Positions 16,471 to 24,183 of a DNA stretch of 64,000 nt are shown here, in pieces. Each line of letters starts with the position of its first letter. The stretch's first letter is position 1. The position numbers were made by a program, and so were the translations under genes. The notes below the pieces were generated by a model. It searched no databases and was not told where the DNA came from. It worked only from the letters and a program-made list of their open reading frames with translations. The stretch is from Mucilaginibacter inviolabilis (GTDB taxonomy: Bacteria > Bacteroidota > Bacteroidia > Sphingobacteriales > Sphingobacteriaceae), in the NCBI RefSeq assembly GCF_011089895.1, contig NZ_JAANAT010000007.1, positions 1 to 64,000 of the forward strand, read 5' to 3'.

Positions 16471-16611
16471 CATGTCATTTCGAGAAGGAACGACGAAGAC
16501 AACCGACCAAAGAGAGCTCATTAATACAATAAAGAAAACAAATACAACATTAATAATCTCCTCGTTAGTATAAACGCGAGGAGATTGCCACGCTGCGCTC
16601 GCAATGACATG
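16471..16611. repeat. Palindromic repeat, CATTGCGAGG/GCAATGACA family (variant with long centre)
   Basis: CATGTCATTTCGAGAAGGAA at one end and CGCTGCGCTCGCAATGACAT at the other, with AATCTCCTCG and CGCGAGGAGATT arms inside. The centre holds an extra AT-rich stretch also found in the copy at 29135-29280. Other copies: 51947-52039, 63476-63570 and 63617-63710. A putative ORF drawn across this element is not a gene. Confidence 0.85.
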
Positions 16612-16648
16612 ATTGGTTTCGCCTTTGTTCCTCCGCAACCGCAAGACA

Positions 16649-16680
16649 TAAAAAAAGAGACGCATGTGATGCGTCTCTAC
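16649..16680 (-). terminator. Terminator of parE
   Basis: On the minus strand GAGACGCATCACATGCGTCTC is followed by TTTTTTTATG, a 9-bp stem directly after the parE stop. The same hairpin sequence recurs at 31509-31531, so this terminator is itself a dispersed repeat. Confidence 0.85.
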
Positions 16681-16704
16681 ATAAAATTATATGGTTTAAA
16701 TAGC

Positions 16705-18600
16705 TTATACTGCCACCGGCAGGGCCAGGGATTCTGCGTCTTCGGCTATTAGCGGATTGATACTTTCATCATCTTTTTCAACGCGCAGGTTGTTCACGAT
16801 GTGCAGCTGACGGGTTGGAGTGTTTTTACCCATAAAATACTCCAGCAAGCCTTTGATGTTGGCATCTTTCAGGATTACCGGGTCAAGGCGGATATCCTTG
16901 CCAATGAACAGGCCAAACTCTTCGGGCGATATCTCACCCAAACCTTTAAAGCGGGTTATCTCGGGTTTGTTGCCCAGCTTGGCAATGGCGTTGCGGCGCT
17001 CCTCGTCGCTGTAACAATAAATGGTTTCTTTTTTGTTGCGCACCCTGAACAGCGGCGTTTGCAGTATAGATACGTGTCCGGCTTTCACCAGGTCGGGAAA
17101 AAACTGCAAAAAGAAAGTCATCAGCAGCAGGCGGATGTGCATACCATCCACATCGGCATCGGTAGCTATTACAATATTGTTATAACGCAGGCCGTCAATG
17201 CCATCCTCAATATTGAGGGCGTGCTGCAGCAGGTTAAATTCTTCGTTTTCGTAAACCACCTTTTTAGTAAGTCCATAGCAGTTGAGCGGCTTACCTTTTA
17301 AGCTGAATACGGCCTGGGTCTGTACATCGCGCGATTTGGTGATAGATCCGCTGGCAGAGTCACCTTCGGTGATGAACAGCGTGGTATCCTGGCGGCGTTC
17401 GTGCGTATCTTCAAAATGCAGCTTACAATCGCGCAGCTTACGGTTATGTAACGATGCTTTTTTGGCGCGTTCGTTGGCCAGTTTTTTAATGCCGGCAATA
17501 TCCTTACGCTCGCGTTCCGATTGCAGGATACGTTTCAGCAGAGCATCGGCAGCAGCGGGATTTTTATGCAGATAATTATCCAGTTCCTTTTTCAGGAAAT
17601 CATTGATAAATCCACGTACCGATGGTCCTTCCGGACCAATATTTTGCGAGCCCAGCTTGGTTTTGGTTTGCGATTCAAATACCGGCTCCTGTACTTTGAT
17701 GGCGATAGCTGCCACAATGGATGCCCGGATATCAGACGCGTCAAATTCTTTTTTGTAAAACTCGCGCACGGTTTTTACAACGGCCTCCCGAAAAGCAGCC
17801 TGGTGCGTACCGCCCTGGGTTGTATTTTGTCCGTTCACAAAGGAGTAATATTCTTCGCCGTAGGCCTGGCCGTGGGTCATGGCTATCTCAATGTCTTCGC
17901 CTTTGAGGTGAATGATGGGATAGCGCAGGGTTTCCACATCAGTATTGCGGGTAAGCAGATCATACAGTCCGCGTTCTGAAAAATATTTCTGTCCGTTAAA
18001 GTTCAATGTCAGGCCCGAGTTCAGGAACACATAGTTCCAGATCATGCTTTCCACAAACTCCGGGATAAAACGGTAATGGCGAAAGATGGTATCGTCGGGT
18101 GTAAAATTAATGGCAGTACCGTTACGTTGGGTGGTTTCTTTTTCGGCCTCATCCCGTATCAGTTCGCCTTTAGCAAACTCGGCCAGTTTGGTACGACCGT
18201 CGCGGTATGATTGCACCACAAATACGTTAGATAAGGCATTAACCGCCTTGGTACCCACACCATTTAAGCCTACCGATTTCTGGAAGGCCTTGCTATCATA
18301 TTTACCGCCGGTATTGATCTTGGAAACGCAATCAATCACTTTACCTAAGGGTATGCCGCGGCCATAATCGCGTACGGATACTTTATGATCGCTCATGTTT
18401 ACCTCAATGGTTTTGCCCGATCCCATCACAAACTCATCTATCGAGTTATCGATAATTTCTTTGAGTAATACGTACACCCCATCGTCATAAGCCGAGCCAT
18501 CGCCCAGTTTACCAATGTACATACCAGGGCGTAAACGGATGTGTTCTTTCCAATCCAGCGAGCGGATACTATCTTCACTATAATTAACTGCGTCTGCCAT
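16705..18600 (-). CDS. parE: DNA topoisomerase IV subunit B (type IIA, GyrB/ParE family)
   Basis: The ATPase and TOPRIM subunit of a type IIA topoisomerase, 631 residues. Visible parts: the RPGMYIG segment (23-29), the GHKL catalytic Glu in LLKEIIDNSIDEF, the ATP-lid motif GVGTKAVNALS (about 113), the transducer domain to about 390, TOPRIM TEGDSASGS (about 412) and ATDADVDGMHIR (about 480), and a C-terminal QLHIVNNLRVE end. GyrB and ParE are close; the short length, the small insertions and the N-terminus favour ParE. It would decatenate daughter chromosomes with ParC. No parC lies next to it in the window, unlike in many Bacteroidota, and its only near neighbour is a non-coding element. Confidence 0.88.
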   Translation of the reverse strand: MADAVNYSEDSIRSLDWKEHIRLRPGMYIGKLGDGSAYDDGVYVLLKEIIDNSIDEFVMGSGKTIEVNMSDHKVSVRDYGRGIPLGKVIDCVSKINTGGKYDSKAFQKSVGLNGVGTKAVNALSNVFVVQSYRDGRTKLAEFAKGELIRDEAEKETTQRNGTAINFTPDDTIFRHYRFIPEFVESMIWNYVFLNSGLTLNFNGQKYFSERGLYDLLTRNTDVETLRYPIIHLKGEDIEIAMTHGQAYGEEYYSFVNGQNTTQGGTHQAAFREAVVKTVREFYKKEFDASDIRASIVAAIAIKVQEPVFESQTKTKLGSQNIGPEGPSVRGFINDFLKKELDNYLHKNPAAADALLKRILQSERERKDIAGIKKLANERAKKASLHNRKLRDCKLHFEDTHERRQDTTLFITEGDSASGSITKSRDVQTQAVFSLKGKPLNCYGLTKKVVYENEEFNLLQHALNIEDGIDGLRYNNIVIATDADVDGMHIRLLLMTFFLQFFPDLVKAGHVSILQTPLFRVRNKKETIYCYSDEERRNAIAKLGNKPEITRFKGLGEISPEEFGLFIGKDIRLDPVILKDANIKGLLEYFMGKNTPTRQLHIVNNLRVEKDDESINPLIAEDAESLALPVAV

Positions 18601-18777
18601 TTATAAAGTATCTTTTTTTAACCAGGGCAAAAAATGCACCTAACTGCAAAAATATAGTTTAAGTACCGAACTTGGGGTTCAAAACTGTCAACTTATTAAC
18701 ATTTGTGGTAGAGAGGTTACTCGCGCGGCAGAAGATTTCTCCTCGTACTTCGTTCGAAACGACAATACGCCCCTCCT

Positions 18778-19467
18778 TTACGATTTAAACTTCAGACAGT
18801 TGCCGGCCTTGTCGATGTTTTTAAAAAACTCGGGATCTTTTTCATTGGTAAAGCATACCATCATGATAGTGCCTGTATGGTTGCGCTGCAGGGTAATGAG
18901 CAGGGCATATTTATAATGCTTGGTAGAGGGTAGATCGAGCAGGTTAAGCAGGTATGATTTACCGGCATCGGCATTATAACGCTCCAGTACATTTTGCGGC
19001 ATGTTGCGTATAAAATAATTATTATCGCCGGTAAAGGCTATAGCATGGGCTTTGCCCATTTCCACATATAATGAATCGGGGTTGGCCACCTGACGGCCTT
19101 TATCGTTCTGCGCCCGTTCGTAACTGGCCCAGTTTTCTTTTTGAGATTTTACCTGGAACCATACTTCAAAATCTTTCCCGGGCATTTCCATCGCATAATC
19201 AAAAGAAAAATCCTCGTTGTTGGTAGCCGGAATTTCTTTAAAGCCTTTGGGGAATGTAAACGTAGCGCTGGCTTGTGCCAAAAGCTGTAAAAACTCCTTA
19301 AGCTGTTCACTTCCCTGTACTACCGGCTGAACCTGCCCGGGTATGGGTTTCTTTTTAACCTTAGATTTAGCATGCTGATGGCTTACCTGTGCCCAGCCAT
19401 TTGTAACAAAAAACAAAAGCCCAAGCTGTAGTAATATGTGCTTATTCTTTTTCACAATGGCTTTCAT
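18778..19467 (-). CDS. Secreted hypothetical protein
   Basis: I do not recognise a named family. The 229-residue protein starts best at the ATG 19467 (MKAIVKKNKHILLQLGLLFF), which gives a standard signal peptide ending near NGWAQ; an upstream ATG at 19521 would add 18 residues and is less likely. A Lys-rich and Pro-rich linker (KSKVKKKPIPGQVQP) follows. The mature part is a mixed alpha/beta domain (DFEVWFQVKSQKENWASYER, then residues to the C-terminal FKNIDKAGNCLKF). No catalytic motif is evident. It sits upstream of parE on the same strand with a gap of 177 bases; the pair need not be functionally linked. Confidence 0.7.
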   Translation of the reverse strand: MKAIVKKNKHILLQLGLLFFVTNGWAQVSHQHAKSKVKKKPIPGQVQPVVQGSEQLKEFLQLLAQASATFTFPKGFKEIPATNNEDFSFDYAMEMPGKDFEVWFQVKSQKENWASYERAQNDKGRQVANPDSLYVEMGKAHAIAFTGDNNYFIRNMPQNVLERYNADAGKSYLLNLLDLPSTKHYKYALLITLQRNHTGTIMMVCFTNEKDPEFFKNIDKAGNCLKFKS

Positions 19468-19735
19468 TTTCTGGGAAGGTCCAAATTGTTTTAAGGTATT
19501 GTTATAAATATATAAATACAAATCAAAACTAATTAAAAATTTAAAGAAATGAACAACTTGCTAAAGCCTTTTAGTTTTCTGATATAACCTGCTGTACCAA
19601 ACGCATTTCTGACATTTTTATTGAATAAAGCATAAAATATTATTCATTAAAGTTGTTTATTATTACGGTATCAATGCTTGTTCATAAATTACCTTAGATA
19701 CAACAGGGATATTTATGTTACCAAACCATACGATG

Positions 19736-19754
19736 TATTTAAATTATTTAAATA
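19736..19754. promoter_or_regulatory. AT-rich palindrome before the GNAT gene
   Basis: TATTTAAA-TTA-TTTAAATA, perfect 8-bp arms, 13 bases before the GNAT start codon. It could be an operator or only an AT-rich promoter segment. The rest of 19522-19767 shows no gene. Confidence 0.35.
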
Positions 19755-19767
19755 ATACTCAACAAAC

Positions 19768-20061
19768 ATGAAGTACGAAGATATTCCATTAATTAATAAC
19801 GAAGCCATTCATCACTTTGAACTTACGGTTGACGGCACCACTTCTTATATTGATTATAAGCTAAGAGGTGATGTAGTTTACCTGATCCATACAGAAGTAC
19901 CCGAGGAAATGGAAGGCCAGGGCATTGCCGCGGCCCTGGTAGAGAAAGCCTTTGTATACATGGAGCAGCATAACCTGAAAATGGTACCCCTATGCGCCTA
20001 TATACAAGCCTACCTGAAACGCCACCCCGAATGGACCAGGTTAAGAGCAGTATTTGAATAG
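19768..20061 (+). CDS. Small GNAT-like N-acetyltransferase (COG2388 type)
   Basis: A 97-residue compact acetyltransferase-like protein. It has the short beta-sheet of this subgroup (ELTVDGTTSYIDYKLRGDVV) and the acetyl-CoA loop EVPEEMEGQGIAAALVEKA (residues about 47-65), followed by a C-terminal YIQAYLKRHPEW helix. Proteins of this subgroup (YjdJ/GTN-like) are much shorter than normal GNAT enzymes and their substrates are unknown. It is monocistronic. Confidence 0.78.
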   Translation: MKYEDIPLINNEAIHHFELTVDGTTSYIDYKLRGDVVYLIHTEVPEEMEGQGIAAALVEKAFVYMEQHNLKMVPLCAYIQAYLKRHPEWTRLRAVFE

Positions 20062-20213
20062 GTAATTAGTGATTTAGTGAATGACTGAATTAGTGAATTA
20101 TATCAATGAGCGAATTAACTGATTTAAAGAATTAGCATCTCATTTAAAAAAATAAAAAGTCACTAATTCAACCATTGAAGAATTCATCCCTCACTCATTC
20201 ACTAATTCAATAA
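20062..20213. repeat. TTAGTGA/TCACTAA inverted low-complexity repeat
   Basis: AATTAGTGATTTAGTGAATG is followed about 90 bases later by CACTCATTCACTAATTCAAT. Similar wording occurs at 39915-39955. It occupies the convergent space between the GNAT and SDR genes and may act as a terminator by folding. Confidence 0.5.
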
Positions 20214-20981
20214 TTAATAAGGTGATGCGCTTACGGCCGACCAGCCGCCATCAACTACAATATTTTGCCCGGTGATCTGGGTGGCCTGCGGCGATACCAA
20301 AAATAGTACGGCATTGGCTACATCCTGCACCGTACCTGGTCTGCCCATAGGGGTAATGCGCGACCAGGTGTCCTTATAACTGGCATCTTCCATGGTGCGT
20401 TCGGTTAAGGTAGCGCCAGGGGCTACCGTATTTACGGTAATGTGGTATGGTGATAGCTCTACTACCAGACTTTTTGCCAGCATCTCGAGTCCGGCTTTGG
20501 TCATGCCATAAGCCGCCAGATCCTGATGCGCCTGGTGCCCTGTTACTGATGACATAAACAGGATGCTGCCTCCGCTTTTTTGTTTGATAATTTGCCTGGC
20601 GGTACGCTGTGCCAGGAAGAAGCTTCCCTGCAGATTAAGGTTCATCACACTTTGCAGAGATTGTACGGGATAATCCAGGAAACTGCCAAACAGGGTAATG
20701 CCCGCGTTGGCTATGGCGATGGTGAGTTTGCCAAATTGTTGTACCGCGGTATCAACCATTTGCTGTATAAAGTTAATATCAGCAGCATCGCCGGCCAGGT
20801 CGATGCAGTTACCACCGAGCTTGTTAATAGCTTCGGCAGCGTTAGCAGCCAACTGCGGACTTACATCGTTAACCAATACTGCCGCGCCTTGCAGGGATAT
20901 TTGCTTGGCAATTTCAAAGCCAATACCCTGTCCTGCCCCCGTTACAATAGCTACCTGCCCGGTAAAATTATTTGCTGTCAT
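20214..20981 (-). CDS. SDR-family oxidoreductase
   Basis: A 255-residue classical short-chain dehydrogenase. The Rossmann motif TGAGQGIG is at about 13-20, the NAG motif at 91-93, the catalytic Ser in SSVTGHQ near 145 and the Tyr-Lys pair in YGMTKAG near 158-162; ITGQNIVVDGGWS is the usual C-terminal end. The cofactor-selecting region (LVNDVSPQ) suggests NAD(H) because of the Asp after the second strand. It lies directly downstream of an IlvD/Edd sugar-acid dehydratase on the same strand (138 bases apart with a repeat between), so oxidation of a sugar or sugar acid is a reasonable guess. Confidence 0.88.
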   Translation of the reverse strand: MTANNFTGQVAIVTGAGQGIGFEIAKQISLQGAAVLVNDVSPQLAANAAEAINKLGGNCIDLAGDAADINFIQQMVDTAVQQFGKLTIAIANAGITLFGSFLDYPVQSLQSVMNLNLQGSFFLAQRTARQIIKQKSGGSILFMSSVTGHQAHQDLAAYGMTKAGLEMLAKSLVVELSPYHITVNTVAPGATLTERTMEDASYKDTWSRITPMGRPGTVQDVANAVLFLVSPQATQITGQNIVVDGGWSAVSASPY

Positions 20982-21021
20982 ATTTTTGATTTATTTATTA
21001 ATATGCCCACTTTATTTCACT

Positions 21022-21099
21022 TGTCATGCTGAACGGAGTGAAGCATCTATTGTAAATCTTGCAAATTCAATAGCAGATTCTTCGTTCCTCAGAATGACA
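21022..21099. repeat. Palindromic repeat, TGTCATGCTGAA/AATGACA family
   Basis: TGTCATGCTGAACGGAGTGA pairs with TTCGTTCCTCAGAATGACA; the centre holds CATCTATTGTAAATC. It lies between the dehydratase and SDR genes. Related copies: 26621-26704 and 62258-62335. Confidence 0.8.
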
Positions 21100-21119
21100 A
21101 AATCGATAGGGCTTTACTC

Positions 21120-22835
21120 CTAATGCGAGTCGCGCACAACCTCGCTGCCAGAGCCGCCTTTTAAAAAGTCAAAATCGGCGCCGAGGTGCGCTTGCTCTAC
21201 ATGCGTTTGATAGAGATGTACATAACCGCGTTTGGCTATATTGGTGTGCAATACCAATCGCTCTTTACGGGCCGCAATTTCCTGGTCGCTCACATCGAGG
21301 TGTAAGGTACCCGCGTAAACATCCAGGCTGATAATATCGCCATCCTGTACAACAGCCAGCGTACCACCTACAGCCGCTTCGGGCGATACATGCAGTACCA
21401 CGGTGCCGAAACCCGTACCGCTCATACGCCCATCGGATATGCGCACCATATCCCGCACACCTTTATCCAGCAATTTCTTAGGGATGGCCATATTGCCTAC
21501 CTCGGGCATCCCAGGATAACCTTTGGGACCTACATTTTTAAGCACCAGCACATTGGTTTCGTCCACCTCGAGATTAGGATCGTTGATCTTGTTCTTATAG
21601 TCTTCAATATCTTCAAATACGATGGCTCTGCCTGTATGGATCATCAGTTCGGTACTTGCAGCCGATGGTTTCATGACCGCACCATTCTCGCATAAATTAC
21701 CTTTCAACACTACGATGCCGGCAACTTCATTAAATGGCTTTTTCCAGCCGGCTATCATCTCCCGGTTAAAGCATTCGGCGTGTTCATAGTTAGCTTTAAT
21801 AGGCTGACCGGTAACGGTTATGGTATCGCCATGCAGCACTTCATGCAGCTCTTTCATCAAGGCGGGTAATCCACCGGCATAATAAAAATCCTCCATGAAG
21901 TATTTGCCCGATGGCTGCAGGTTGGCCAGCAGCGGGATGCGTTTAGCGGTGGTATTAAAATCGTCCATATGCAGATCAACCCCAATACGTGCCGCTATAG
22001 CCAGCAAATGGATAACAAAATTGGTTGAACCACCGATGGCCGCGTTTACGCTGATGGCGTTTTCAAAAGCCTGGCGGCTGAGTATATCAGACAGCTTCAG
22101 ATCCTCCCGAACCATCTCTACAATACGGTTGCCCGACAAATGAGCCAGTACCTTTCTGCGCGAATCGGCTGCCGGAATAGCGGCGTTTTCGGGCAGGGAT
22201 AAACCCAATGACTCCACCATACAGGCCATGGTTGATGCTGTGCCCATTACCGCGCAATGCCCCCTGCTGCGGGCCATGCAGGCTTCGGCAGTATACAACT
22301 CCTCATCGCTCATATGACCGGCGCGGTGATCTTCAGAAAAACGCCAGATGTCTGAGGTACCGATGTCGTGCCCGCGATATTTACCCGTCAGCATAGCTCC
22401 ACCCGATACTACAATGGTGGGAATATCCACACTACAGGCACCCATGATGAGCGCTGGGGTAGTTTTATCGCAACCGCAAAGGAGCACCACGCCATCAAGC
22501 GGGTTGGCGCGGATAGATTCTTCCACATCCATACTTACCAGGTTACGGTACAGCATGGCTGTGGGTTTGATGAGTGTTTCGCCTAAGGACATCACCGGGA
22601 ACTCCACCGGGTAACCACCAGCCTCATAAATACCATTTTTTACAGATTCGGCCAGTTCGCGAAAATGGGCATTACAAGGAGTTAATTCCGACCAGGTATT
22701 GCATATCCCGATAACGGGTTTACCCTGCAGCTGATGCGCCGGAATACCCTGATTTTTCATCCATGCGCGATAAATAAAACCATCTTTGCCCGTTTTGCCA
22801 AACCAGCCCCTGCTTCTTAGCGGTTTATTGTCCAT
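21120..22835 (-). CDS. IlvD/Edd-family dehydratase, sugar-acid type (L-arabinonate dehydratase-like)
   Basis: A 571-residue Fe-S dehydratase. The cluster ligands are in GICNTWSELTPCN (about 44-56), LLCGCDKTTPA (about 118-128) and GTASTMACMVESLG (about 200). The N-terminal RSRGWFGKTGKDGFIYRAWM and the GDGRMSG-like SDGRMSGTGFGT are features of the aldonic-acid branch (arabinonate, xylonate, galactonate) and not of amino-acid IlvD. It would convert an aldonic acid to the 2-keto-3-deoxy acid. With the neighbouring SDR it forms a minimal oxidative sugar-acid route. The exact substrate cannot be read from sequence. Confidence 0.82.
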   Translation of the reverse strand: MDNKPLRSRGWFGKTGKDGFIYRAWMKNQGIPAHQLQGKPVIGICNTWSELTPCNAHFRELAESVKNGIYEAGGYPVEFPVMSLGETLIKPTAMLYRNLVSMDVEESIRANPLDGVVLLCGCDKTTPALIMGACSVDIPTIVVSGGAMLTGKYRGHDIGTSDIWRFSEDHRAGHMSDEELYTAEACMARSRGHCAVMGTASTMACMVESLGLSLPENAAIPAADSRRKVLAHLSGNRIVEMVREDLKLSDILSRQAFENAISVNAAIGGSTNFVIHLLAIAARIGVDLHMDDFNTTAKRIPLLANLQPSGKYFMEDFYYAGGLPALMKELHEVLHGDTITVTGQPIKANYEHAECFNREMIAGWKKPFNEVAGIVVLKGNLCENGAVMKPSAASTELMIHTGRAIVFEDIEDYKNKINDPNLEVDETNVLVLKNVGPKGYPGMPEVGNMAIPKKLLDKGVRDMVRISDGRMSGTGFGTVVLHVSPEAAVGGTLAVVQDGDIISLDVYAGTLHLDVSDQEIAARKERLVLHTNIAKRGYVHLYQTHVEQAHLGADFDFLKGGSGSEVVRDSH

Positions 22836-22921
22836 AAGTATAATTGGTATATTGAGAGTTCAATAAAGCAAATATAAATTTCTGTAAATCGTTTTAGGTA
22901 CGGATAAAATAAAATTATTTC

Positions 22922-22970
22922 AGCTTCACCCAGGCCCTCACCAAAGGAGAGGATTGAGCTGAGGCTTTTT
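22922..22970. repeat. CTCACCCC-family repeat in the divergent gap
   Basis: AGCTTCACCCAGGCCCTCAC, then CAAAGGAGAGGATTGAGCTG and AGGCTTTTTT. It resembles a single degenerate element of the hut-spacer and icmF family and lies between the divergent dehydratase and DUF1684 genes. Confidence 0.5.
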
Positions 22971-22998
22971 TACCTATATTGGCTCAAACTTTACCGCC

Positions 22999-23604
22999 AT
23001 GACCAAATACATCCTCATCCTGCTTATGTTAACCGGCCTAAACTCCTTTGGCCAGGATTTTAAAACGCAGATTGCTGATTATCGCAAAGGTTATATGGAC
23101 GATTTTTTGAAAGACCCGCGCTCGCCGCTAAAAAAGGACGATTTCCAATTTTTACGTTTTTACGATGCCGACAGCACTTTTCGTGTTACTGCACAGGCAA
23201 CAACCCTGGTTAATGCGCAGGCTTTTATTATGCCGGTATTTAGCGGTACAGGCAGCGAATATGTGCCTTATGCGGTGCTAAAGTTCACCCTTAAGGGTAA
23301 GCCTCTGGAATTAACGGTATACAAGAGTACACGGTTATACAATGTTCCGGAGTATAGCGACTACTTGTTTCTACCATTTATTGACGATACCAATGGCACC
23401 ACAACCTACGGCGGTGGCCGCTATATTGACCTGCGTAAAGGCGACTTTAAAGACGGCAAAGTAGTGATTGATTTCAACAAGGCTTATAACCCCTATTGTG
23501 CTTTCGGCACCGGGTATTCCTGCCCCAAACCACCGGATGGCAACCGCCTGGCTATTGCAGTGGAAGCCGGGGAGAAGCTGTTTGGTAAAGAGATGAAGCA
23601 TTGA
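22999..23604 (+). CDS. Secreted DUF1684 protein
   Basis: A 201-residue protein with a signal peptide (MTKYILILLMLTGLNSFGQ) and a DUF1684 domain. The family motif is visible: YRKGYMDDFLKDPRSPLKKD near the start, FRFYDAD, the strand-rich middle VPYAVLKFTLKGKPLELTVY, and the FIDDTNGTTTYGGGRYIDL stretch, then the diagnostic NPYCAFGTGYSCPKPPDGNR. Its end carries two conserved Cys. The function of the family is not known; it is common in Bacteroidota. A second small secreted gene begins within or next to its stop codon. Confidence 0.85.
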   Translation: MTKYILILLMLTGLNSFGQDFKTQIADYRKGYMDDFLKDPRSPLKKDDFQFLRFYDADSTFRVTAQATTLVNAQAFIMPVFSGTGSEYVPYAVLKFTLKGKPLELTVYKSTRLYNVPEYSDYLFLPFIDDTNGTTTYGGGRYIDLRKGDFKDGKVVIDFNKAYNPYCAFGTGYSCPKPPDGNRLAIAVEAGEKLFGKEMKH

Positions 23605-23606
23605 AG

Positions 23607-24053
23607 ATGCTGCGATCATTAAGCTTTATATTTTGTTTGGCTATAAGCCAGTTGGCTTTTGGACAAAAAAAACAACACGTACGGTTTCCTCCCCCGGTTT
23701 TTGATTTTCCATTTACCCCGGCATGTGAACTTCCTGATCATAAAAATGAGTTGGTATATACCCGGTTTATTTACACCAGTAAAGGAGATCTACAGCCGGA
23801 AGAAAAGACCTGCAATAATATAGTTGCTAATTTATACTTACCTCCCAACGTTTTTCTTGATCCAAAATACTCCAAATATTTTAAAACGATTCGATTAAAA
23901 AAAAGGAGGGATAATTTAATTATAGATGCCATTGGTGTATTTGGAGATGATCAATGGGGTGTTGAACATGGCATTGGCGATCTCGGAAATAATAAATATC
24001 GCTTTATTTTAAAAACAGTTGTTAATATTGATCCGGCTGACTCCGGAAAATAA
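23607..24053 (+). CDS. Small secreted hypothetical protein
   Basis: A 148-residue protein of unknown family. The ATG at 23607 gives a signal peptide (MLRSLSFIFCLAISQLAFGQ); a TTG at 23601 overlapping the preceding stop is an alternative. The mature part has a short basic stretch (KKQHVRFPPPVFDFPFTP), then alternating strand-like segments ending in GVEHGIGDLGNNKYRFILK. It starts 3 bases after the DUF1684 stop, so the two are cotranscribed and probably coupled. No motif for catalysis or metal binding is seen. Confidence 0.65.
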   Translation: MLRSLSFIFCLAISQLAFGQKKQHVRFPPPVFDFPFTPACELPDHKNELVYTRFIYTSKGDLQPEEKTCNNIVANLYLPPNVFLDPKYSKYFKTIRLKKRRDNLIIDAIGVFGDDQWGVEHGIGDLGNNKYRFILKTVVNIDPADSGK

Positions 24054-24183
24054 TCACTTCTCCGTTCAACTTTATTTAGTTAGACCATCCAAAAATTCTT
24101 CTTTTAATTTCCAAAAAAGTACTCTATATTCACAGCATCAAAAACAAGTGTTATTCTCACACTCATTATAAACCAATAAACTG

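Noticed and set aside
16396..16665. ORF of 89 codons on the minus strand
   Set aside because: It lies across the hairpin of the 265-bp element and a palindromic repeat; the codons are repeat sequence.
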